The position numbers and the translations under genes are program-made. 20,637 nucleotides of DNA. Origin: a virus. The notes under the pieces are model-generated. The model saw only the letters and a list, made by a program, of their open reading frames with translations. It did no database searches and was not told the origin of the DNA. The number at the start of each line of letters is the position of its first letter. Position 1 is the first letter of the stretch. The stretch covers positions 1 to 20,637 of IMG/VR virus record IMGVR_UViG_3300033182_001025; one strand, written 5' to 3'. Below are positions 13,583 to 20,637 of this stretch, piece after piece.

Positions 13583-16500
13583 ATGCCACAAAAAACGAAT
13601 CTCAATATAAGTCCCTATTTCGACGATTTTGATAAGGACGATAATTTTTATAGGGTCTTATTCAAACCAGGATTTCCCATCCAAGCTAGGGAGTTAACAA
13701 CTCTTCAATCTATCTTACAAAATCAGATAGAGTCGTTTGGAAGTCATATGTTCAAAGAGGGATCAATGGTGATCCCTGGTAATATCAGTTATGATGCTGA
13801 ATATTACTCAGTAAAATTAAACGCAGAACATCTTGGCATTGATGTTACCGTTTATGCTGATAAACTTGTAGGTAAGAGAGTTAGAGGTCAAGAGTCTGAT
13901 ATTGTCGCTGTTGTAGATAAGTATCTGACAGTATCTGAAACTGATGGTATTACCCATTTGACTCTGTTTGTAAAATATTTAAGTTCTGGAACAGATAATG
14001 AAGTAGCATACTTCCAGGATGGTGAAGTTCTTCTTACTGAAGAATCTTTTGTTTATGGTAATACTGAGATCGGTGCTGGAGATGGTGTAGCATCTCTGAT
14101 ATCTCAGGATTCTTGCTCAAGAGGAACATCTGTTTCAATAGGAAATGGTGTTTATTTCATCAGAGGAACCTTTGTAGATGTAGCAGCAGATAAGTTAGTA
14201 TTAGACGCTTATAGTGCTTCCCCTTCATATAGAGTTGGTCTTACAATTTCAGAAACTCTCGTTTCAGCAAAAGACGAAGATTCCTTATATGATAATGCAA
14301 AAGGATTCTCAAACTATGCAGCACCTGGCGCTGATAGACTGAAGATCTCAACAAAACTTTCTAAGAAGAGTCTTACTGACTTCAACGATAAGTCTTTCGT
14401 AGAACTTCTTAGAGTTGATAACGGCGAAATAAAAAAATTACAAAATAAGTCTGAGTATAACTTAATCAGAGATTATTTTGCTAAGAGAACCTATGAAGAG
14501 TCTGGAGACTATTCTGTAGGCAAATTTAAACTTGAGGTAAAGGAATCCCTCAATAATAATCTCTCAAATGAGGGTGTATTCTCTTCAGATCAAAAAACTG
14601 ATGAAGGTAATACTCCTTCCGACAATCTGGTTTCCGTAAAGGTATCTCCAGGTAAAGCATATGTAAGAGGTTATGATATTGAGACCTCATCAACAACTAT
14701 TCTTGATGTAGAAAAACCAAGAGATAAAGACTCTGTATCACAATCATTGGTTCCATTTGAGTTTGGAACTCTGATGAGAGTCAATAATGTATCGGGTTCA
14801 CCCCTTATCGGAGTAAACAACAATAGCAATACTGTTGAACTCTACAGTCAAAGAAAGACTTCTTTGAGCGCAGGAACTGGTGTTAAAATTGGTGAAGCGA
14901 GAGTTTATTCATTCAGTGTAACTGACGCCTCATATACAGACCCTTCTACTGAGTGGGATTTGTATCTGTTTGACGTTCAGACTTATACAATGCTGACTCT
15001 CAATGAGTCTTTGAGTTCTTCAAATTGCCCAGCATCTTCATATATTAGAGGTGTAAGCAGCGGAGCATCTGGATATGTAACTACTGCTGCTTCTGGAACC
15101 ACTATTACCCTCACCCAAACCTCAGGAACATTTATTGAAGGTGAACAACTTTTGATCAATGAAACCACAGAGGTTTCTAGATCTATTAGTTCCTTGAAGA
15201 CTTATGGTATTCAGGATGTAAAATCAGTATTCCAAGATTCCACCTCAGTAAGTGGTGGAGATCTTAAGGTTGACTTTGTTGCAGATACAGTTCTCCAAAA
15301 GATTTTACCTAAGAACTTTGGTATTTCTGACACCATCAGAATTACTACTGGTGGTGCAGTAACATCTCCAGGTAAATTCTTCACTGGTATCAAAACAGAT
15401 ACAATTATCAGATATCAGATTGCTGGGGTATCTTCGGAAACATATAACAGAGTATCTGCTGTAGCATCTGACGGATCTTCAATGACTGTTGTTGCAGTCA
15501 ATCCTACAGATCAAGTTTGCTCTGGTGCTCTGCCAGGATCAACTCAAAATGTCACCTTCTCACTTGGAGTTCCTTTAGTAAGTGATAATGGCGGTCTTTA
15601 CGCCAAAATTGATTCTAGCGATGTTGCATCTGTAAGTCTTGCAGATTCTAATCTGATTGTAACCAAACAGATTGTTGAAGAATCGACTGATTCTGACGGA
15701 ACAATGACTATTCCCATTTCTTCAGTGGGAATTACAAGTGCATTCTTTGAGACCTTTGATGCCGAAAGATATAGTGTTTTCTATTCTAATGGATCTGTAG
15801 AAGATCTGACATCTGATCAATTTACACTAAACTCTGGTGGAACTTCTGTTACTATTGATGGTCTCACTGTTTCACAAACAAGCAATGTAACAGTAAACGC
15901 TACTGTCAAAAAGAATAACATCAGAAATAAGAAGAAAGAATATACCAGAAGTCAAAAAGTTAACGTAACTAAGACTGTCAGTGGCGTATCAACCAGTATC
16001 ACTGGTCTTTCAACCAGTCAATTCTATGGTATGAGAGTTGAGGACAAAGAGATCTCTCTGAATGTCCCAGATGTAGTAAAAGTAATTGCAGTATACGAAT
16101 CATATGATTCTAGTGCTCCAACTTTAGATTCTCTTGAGTTCCCAAGTGGTCTTGGATTAGATACCAACTCTATTCTTGGTGAAAGAATTGTTGGTAGAGA
16201 TGGTAATGCTATCGCTCAGATTGTAACAAGATCTTCTGCCACAAAGGTTGAAGTTGTTTACCTCAATTCAAACAGATTCACTGTTGGTGAGGTTGTTGAT
16301 TTTGAAGAGTCAAACATCAGCACTACTGTTCAAGTAATAAATCTTGGTGATTATCAAGACGTAACTGATAAGTATTACTTAGATAAAGGGCAGAAGGAAC
16401 AATACTACGATTATTCTAAACTGGTTAGAAAGAATGATGGATATGTTCCAACCAATCGTCTGTTAGCAATCTTTGATTATTATACAGTACCTTCAAATGA

Positions 16501-19500
16501 TACTGGAGACGTTTACACTGCAAACTCTTATGACAAAGAGAGATTTGCTCAGGATATCCCAGTTTTACCAAGTGGTATAAGAGCAACAGACACTCTTGAC
16601 TTTAGACCAAGAGTTGCTCCTTTCACATCAACTACAAGTTCACCTTTTGCGTTTGCAAGTAGAACATTTGGAACTTCTGGAACCAACCCAACATTGGTTG
16701 TTACTCCCCAAGAGAGTTCTTTGATTGGTTATGACTTCTATTTGCCAAGAATTGACAAGGTTTTCCTTGACAAATTAGGTAAGTTTAGTGTAGTTAAAGG
16801 TGTTTCTGGTATTAATCCAAAACCACCTGTTAATATTGAAGAAGCGATGGAAATCGCAACTCTTGAGTATCCAGCATATCTGTATAATACAGATGATGTT
16901 AAGATCACTCTCGTTGATAATAGAAGATATACAATGAGAGATATTGGTAAACTTGATGATAGAGTTACCAACCTTGAGACTTTAACCTCACTCTCACTTT
17001 TAGAGCTTGACACAAAGACCTTCCAAGTTAGAGATATTGATGGATTTGATAGATTCAAGTCCGGATTCTTTGTAGATGACTTCAAAGATGTTGGAAGACT
17101 TGATAAAGATCTTTCAAAAATCAATGTTAATTCGCAAAATGGAGAACTGACAACTCCAATTGACTTCTATTCGGTCAAACCTGAATTAGCACTTGATCCT
17201 TCACTTAATGTAGATACTGCAGATCTGACTTCAAATCTGAGTCTTTTAGATTCAAATGTTCAGAAAACTGGCGATTTAATCACTCTGAAGTATGAGCAGA
17301 AGGGATGGATTGAACAACCTCTTGCTTCAAGAGTAGAGAATGTCAACCCATTCAATATGGTTGAGTTCACTGGTAGAATTCAACTGTCACCTGCCTCTGA
17401 TAACTGGGTAAGAAATATCTACGTTAGTGGTGGAGAGAGAACAATCACTGGTGATTTTGATGGTTCTTATATTGAAACTGTCAAGATTTCTAGCGTACCT
17501 GATACACATATCCGTTCAAGAAACGTAGGATTCATTGCTGGTGGTCTGAAACCACTAACAAGGTACTATCCATTCTTTGATGGTACTAGTGGGATTGATA
17601 TTATTCCAAAACTGATTGAAGTTACAATGACATCTGGTGTATTCCAGATTGGTGAAGTTGTAAAGGGATATATTGGTTCAAACAATCTCTTCACTGCAAG
17701 AGTTGCTCAACCAAATCACAAGACTGGAGCATACAACAGTCCAGCAACAAAGATCACTCTCAATCCATATAATAAGAACCTGACCTTGCCTGATAGTTAT
17801 TCAGCATCGTCAACAGTACTGAATATTGATGTAAACGCACTTTCCGAAGAAGTTCTTGGGAAGTATAACGGATACATCACAACTGGTATGGTTCTTCTTG
17901 GTGAGACAAGTGGTGCTCAAGCATCAGTATCAAATATCAGAGTAATTACTGATACATTTGGAGATGTTGGCGGATCTATCTTCTTCAGAGATCCTCTCGC
18001 ATCACCACTGCCACCTCTGAGATTCAGAACTGGTTCTAAGACCTTCAAGTTGACCTCTAGTTCCACGAACGCAGAACCTCTGCCAGGAAGTCTCTTAATC
18101 AGTAGTGGCGAAACCACTTACAATACAAGCGGAATTGTTGATACTTATAGACAGACTAGAGTCATAGTAAGAAGACCTCCCCCACCTCCACCACCACCAC
18201 CAGCACCTACTCGTGGCGGCGGCAAGGATCCTCTTGCCCAGACATTTACAGTTGATGAAACTGGCGCATTCCTTACTTCTCTTGACTTGTTCTTTGCTAA
18301 CAAGGATGAGAATGAGAAGGTTACGGTAGAAATTAGAACTGTAGAACTTGGAACTCCTACAGATCAGTTGGTAGAAGATTATGCTCGTGTAACTTTAGAT
18401 CCTTCACAAGTCAACACTTCGACTGATGGATCTGTTGCCACGAGAGTTACCTTCCCATCACCTATCTACTTACAACCAGAAGTAGAATATGCAATAGTAA
18501 TCCTGGCTCCTTCTTCGGATAATTATGAGACCTGGATTGCTAGAATGGGTGAGAAGACTGTAAACACAACAACACTTCCAGATGCTGAAAGTGTAATTGT
18601 AACTAAGCAGTATATTGGGGGAAGTCTGTTTAAGTCCCAAAACGGGACTATTTGGACTGCCAATCAGTTTGAAGATCTTAAGTTCAAACTTTATAAAGCA
18701 AACTTCACTTCCAATCAAGGAACTGCATACTTCTATAATCCAACACTTGACACTGATAGTGATTCTTCTAAGATCATTGCTGATGGTGTAAGAACTTTAC
18801 CAAGAAAGTTAAAAGTTGGTATTACAACAACCACTATTCTTGATTCTACACTCACTGTTGGTAAGAAGGTAAGTGACTCCACTTCCTCTTCAGCAATTTA
18901 TGGATACATTGAGCAAGTAGGCGGTAGACTTAATTCATCAACCACTTCAAGAGTTGGTGCTGGATATAGTGACGGAACTTATGCTAGTGTTCCTTTATAT
19001 TCAATTACTGGTTCTGGAACTGGTGCTGTTGCTACTATTACAATATCTGGTGGTAAGGTATCAGGCAATCCAACTGTAACTACTGCAGGAACTGGATATG
19101 TTGTTGGTGATATTCTTGGAATTACAACTAGCAATGTATTCAAAGGTAGTGGAGCACAAATCTCTGTCACATCTCTGAGTGGAAAAGATACATTGTATCT
19201 GACTAATGTTCAAGGTGAAGAGTTTACTTCTGGTCAGGATCTCGTTGTTTACAATGGTTCAACTGCAGTTTCCTTTGCAAATACCGACATCACTTCTTCA
19301 ACGTTGATTAGTTCTCTTTATGATGGAAGAGTTCTTGAGGTTACTCAGTACAATCACGGTATGCACGCCGATAACAATGTACTGACACTTGCAAATATTG
19401 AACCAAATACAATTCCTTCTACATTAGATGCTGCTCTTGGAATAAATGATACAACCATCTCTGTTGCAAATACTTCAATCTTTGCTACATTTGAGGGTAT

Positions 19501-20637
19501 ATCAACATCTAGAGGTTACTTGAAGGTAAACAATGAGATTATTTCTTATAACGGAATCACCGCTGGATCTGGTGGTGCAGGAACTCTTGGTATTACAACA
19601 AGAGGTATTGACGGAAGCATCATAAGATCACATAATATTAGTGACAAGGTTTATCCTTATCAGTTGAACGGTGTATCTCTGACAAGAATCAATACAAATC
19701 ACAGTATGCCTTCAGATTCAACTCTTAAGGCAAATAGAGATCTTGATACTTATCACGTTCAAATTACAAGAACTGATAGAGCATCTGGTGATAATCAGTT
19801 GAGCTTCACTGATGAGAATTCTGTTGGAGGAGATCACATTTCCGCTTCCAGAAATATCCAGTACAATACAATTCTCCCACAGTTCAACGTTATTACGCCT
19901 GGAGACAATACTACAGTATCTGCACAAATCAGATCAGTTTCTGGAACAAGTGCAGGAGGATCAGAATCTTCCTTCATTGATCAGGGTTATGAATCTGTTC
20001 AAATTAATGACCAGAATACTCTCCTTTCAACTAGGATTGTTGCTTCTGAAAGAAATGAAACAACAAGATTGACAGATCTTCCTAAGAATAAGTCATTCAC
20101 AATTGGTTTGACTATGAGTTCTTCTGATCCAAATCTGTCTCCAGTTATTGATACTCAAAACTCTACCATAATTTACGGTAGAAATAGAGTTAATAATCCT
20201 GTTGGCAACTATGTACTGGATGGTTCGGTAAATCTTGTTGAAGGTGATCCTCACACTGCAATTTATGTTTCAAATAAGGTATCTCTTAAGCAACCAGCAA
20301 CTTCTCTGAAAGTACTGTTGTCCTCTTACAGACACTCTTCTGCAGACTTCAGAGTTCTTTATCAACTGTTTAGAGTTGATTCTAACGGTGTTGAACAAGC
20401 ATTTGAATTGTTCCCCGGATATGATAATCTGAAGGATACTGACGATGATGGTTATGGAGACACTGTAGTTGATTCAACTAAGAACAGTGGTAGAGCAGAT
20501 GCTTATGTAAATCCAAGTAAGAGTGGTGAGTTTACTGAATATCAGTTCACTGCTGATGAACTTGAGCAATTTACTGGATTTAGAATTAAGGTTGTTATGA
20601 GCGGAACAAATGAAGCATATGCTCCAAGATTCAAAGA
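13583..20637 (+). CDS. Giant DUF4815-like baseplate/tail structural protein, C-terminus cut by window end (>=2351 aa)
   Basis: The frame is open from ATG 13583 (three bases after gp8) to the last base. The N-terminus (NISPYFDDFDKDDNFYRVLF, KPGFPIQARELTTLQSILQN, FKEGSMVIPG) is typical of DUF4815 proteins of marine myoviruses, as is VSPGKAYVRGYDIE (355-368). Further landmarks: a basic segment at ~776-800; DTLDFRPRV at 1003; a short helical stretch Y1116-E1141 (DIGKLDDRVTNLE); nine prolines at 1532-1540; KDPLAQTF at 1548; a GxGY module at 1790-1850; a DDEIITYTG-like module at 1950-2017; and a DxDxDGxGD loop at 2285-2293. The last visible residues (FRIKVVMSG, EAYAPRFK) look close to the natural end. 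There is no strong ribosome binding site. By position it may take a peripheral baseplate role like T4 gp9/gp10 (inference). Confidence 0.85.
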   Translation, partial: MPQKTNLNISPYFDDFDKDDNFYRVLFKPGFPIQARELTTLQSILQNQIESFGSHMFKEGSMVIPGNISYDAEYYSVKLNAEHLGIDVTVYADKLVGKRVRGQESDIVAVVDKYLTVSETDGITHLTLFVKYLSSGTDNEVAYFQDGEVLLTEESFVYGNTEIGAGDGVASLISQDSCSRGTSVSIGNGVYFIRGTFVDVAADKLVLDAYSASPSYRVGLTISETLVSAKDEDSLYDNAKGFSNYAAPGADRLKISTKLSKKSLTDFNDKSFVELLRVDNGEIKKLQNKSEYNLIRDYFAKRTYEESGDYSVGKFKLEVKESLNNNLSNEGVFSSDQKTDEGNTPSDNLVSVKVSPGKAYVRGYDIETSSTTILDVEKPRDKDSVSQSLVPFEFGTLMRVNNVSGSPLIGVNNNSNTVELYSQRKTSLSAGTGVKIGEARVYSFSVTDASYTDPSTEWDLYLFDVQTYTMLTLNESLSSSNCPASSYIRGVSSGASGYVTTAASGTTITLTQTSGTFIEGEQLLINETTEVSRSISSLKTYGIQDVKSVFQDSTSVSGGDLKVDFVADTVLQKILPKNFGISDTIRITTGGAVTSPGKFFTGIKTDTIIRYQIAGVSSETYNRVSAVASDGSSMTVVAVNPTDQVCSGALPGSTQNVTFSLGVPLVSDNGGLYAKIDSSDVASVSLADSNLIVTKQIVEESTDSDGTMTIPISSVGITSAFFETFDAERYSVFYSNGSVEDLTSDQFTLNSGGTSVTIDGLTVSQTSNVTVNATVKKNNIRNKKKEYTRSQKVNVTKTVSGVSTSITGLSTSQFYGMRVEDKEISLNVPDVVKVIAVYESYDSSAPTLDSLEFPSGLGLDTNSILGERIVGRDGNAIAQIVTRSSATKVEVVYLNSNRFTVGEVVDFEESNISTTVQVINLGDYQDVTDKYYLDKGQKEQYYDYSKLVRKNDGYVPTNRLLAIFDYYTVPSNDTGDVYTANSYDKERFAQDIPVLPSGIRATDTLDFRPRVAPFTSTTSSPFAFASRTFGTSGTNPTLVVTPQESSLIGYDFYLPRIDKVFLDKLGKFSVVKGVSGINPKPPVNIEEAMEIATLEYPAYLYNTDDVKITLVDNRRYTMRDIGKLDDRVTNLETLTSLSLLELDTKTFQVRDIDGFDRFKSGFFVDDFKDVGRLDKDLSKINVNSQNGELTTPIDFYSVKPELALDPSLNVDTADLTSNLSLLDSNVQKTGDLITLKYEQKGWIEQPLASRVENVNPFNMVEFTGRIQLSPASDNWVRNIYVSGGERTITGDFDGSYIETVKISSVPDTHIRSRNVGFIAGGLKPLTRYYPFFDGTSGIDIIPKLIEVTMTSGVFQIGEVVKGYIGSNNLFTARVAQPNHKTGAYNSPATKITLNPYNKNLTLPDSYSASSTVLNIDVNALSEEVLGKYNGYITTGMVLLGETSGAQASVSNIRVITDTFGDVGGSIFFRDPLASPLPPLRFRTGSKTFKLTSSSTNAEPLPGSLLISSGETTYNTSGIVDTYRQTRVIVRRPPPPPPPPPAPTRGGGKDPLAQTFTVDETGAFLTSLDLFFANKDENEKVTVEIRTVELGTPTDQLVEDYARVTLDPSQVNTSTDGSVATRVTFPSPIYLQPEVEYAIVILAPSSDNYETWIARMGEKTVNTTTLPDAESVIVTKQYIGGSLFKSQNGTIWTANQFEDLKFKLYKANFTSNQGTAYFYNPTLDTDSDSSKIIADGVRTLPRKLKVGITTTTILDSTLTVGKKVSDSTSSSAIYGYIEQVGGRLNSSTTSRVGAGYSDGTYASVPLYSITGSGTGAVATITISGGKVSGNPTVTTAGTGYVVGDILGITTSNVFKGSGAQISVTSLSGKDTLYLTNVQGEEFTSGQDLVVYNGSTAVSFANTDITSSTLISSLYDGRVLEVTQYNHGMHADNNVLTLANIEPNTIPSTLDAALGINDTTISVANTSIFATFEGISTSRGYLKVNNEIISYNGITAGSGGAGTLGITTRGIDGSIIRSHNISDKVYPYQLNGVSLTRINTNHSMPSDSTLKANRDLDTYHVQITRTDRASGDNQLSFTDENSVGGDHISASRNIQYNTILPQFNVITPGDNTTVSAQIRSVSGTSAGGSESSFIDQGYESVQINDQNTLLSTRIVASERNETTRLTDLPKNKSFTIGLTMSSSDPNLSPVIDTQNSTIIYGRNRVNNPVGNYVLDGSVNLVEGDPHTAIYVSNKVSLKQPATSLKVLLSSYRHSSADFRVLYQLFRVDSNGVEQAFELFPGYDNLKDTDDDGYGDTVVDSTKNSGRADAYVNPSKSGEFTEYQFTADELEQFTGFRIKVVMSGTNEAYAPRFK
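18176..18202 (+). other. Nine-proline linker in the DUF4815-like protein
   Basis: Codons at 18176-18202 encode nine consecutive prolines (residues 1532-1540, mostly CCA), then APTRGGGK and KDPLAQTF. A basic VRR precedes them. The tract separates the proximal region from the distal region and is best read as a stiff interdomain linker. Runs like this usually slow ribosomes unless EF-P acts. Confidence 0.85.
18950..19132 (+). repeat. GxGY-type module in the DUF4815-like protein (residues 1790-1850)
   Basis: RVGAGYSDGTYASVPLYSI, GSGTGAVATITISGGKVSG and PTVTTAGTGYVVGDILGI. Two units with the SGGK hinge also seen in the gp7-like cluster at 3287-3673. Confidence 0.65.
19430..19633 (+). repeat. DDEIITYTG-type module in the DUF4815-like protein (residues 1950-2017)
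   Basis: INDTTISVANTSIF, GYLKVNNEIISYNG, LGITTRGIDGS and a closing SH. It has the same order as the copies in the gp7-like gene (turn, NNEI strand, RG, H). Confidence 0.6.
20435..20461 (+). other. Calcium-loop motif DxDxDGxGD near the C-terminus (residues 2285-2293)
   Basis: D-T-D-D-D-G-Y-G-D exactly fits the DxDxDGxxD acidic loop of EF-hand/thrombospondin-type calcium sites. It lies in a distal segment (FELFPGYDNLKDTDDDGYGD), followed by a flexible Asn/Ser stretch. Metal binding is inferred from the motif only. Confidence 0.65.

Noticed and set aside
16738-17124. Minus-strand open frame of 128 codons.
   Set aside because: It is antisense to the well-supported DUF4815-like gene, which here encodes a clear helical segment and family-like sequence; it has no ribosome binding site and no recognisable domain.
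18633-18649. Inverted repeat AGTCCC-AAAAC-GGGACT followed by ATTT, resembling a terminator.
   Set aside because: The stem is only 6 bp, has no real T tract and lies in the middle of an open reading frame with conserved-looking coding on both sides.

Overview
The window looks like part of the structural (baseplate) gene region of a T4-like marine myovirus, most likely a cyanophage or a close relative. Three things support this. The gene order follows T4 genes 6-7-8. The second complete protein is recognisably T4 gp8. The third large protein begins with a DUF4815-type domain common in marine myoviruses. Everything reads on the + strand, coding density is close to 100%, and the base composition is AT-rich with strong use of AGA for Arg. 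There are no tRNAs, mobile elements, CRISPR arrays or host genes.

Layout. (1) Positions 1-141 hold the last 46 codons of an upstream gene, probably the baseplate wedge gene 6 judged by position. (2) Positions 143-12004 hold one giant gene of 3953 codons in the gene 7 position. Its N-terminal ~300 residues and a second block near residues 2369-2416 resemble, by eye, two segments that lie close together in T4 gp7. About 2,100 residues of repeated beta-rich modules and a YHYH-like domain lie between them, and another ~1,500 residues follow. (3) Positions 12032-13579 hold a 515-residue gp8 homologue with two internal expansions relative to T4 gp8. (4) Positions 13583 to the window end hold an open reading frame of at least 2351 codons with no stop. 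It has an N-terminal DUF4815-like region, a short helical segment, a nine-proline linker, a distal region with a calcium-loop motif, and an end that is probably close to its natural C-terminus.

How the genes fit together. In T4, gp6, gp7 and gp8 build the baseplate wedge, so these genes probably make a much enlarged baseplate and peripheral (host-contacting) apparatus. The same small repeat modules occur in the gp7-like and DUF4815 proteins, and the GxGY type is also in gp8, suggesting modular exchange between neighbouring genes. A T4-type late promoter element (NATAAATA) lies just upstream of each of the three starts. I found no other ATAAATA on the + strand of the window, so each gene may have its own late promoter.

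Intergenic space is negligible: 1 base, 27 bases and 3 bases. No stretch above 300 bases lacks a gene.
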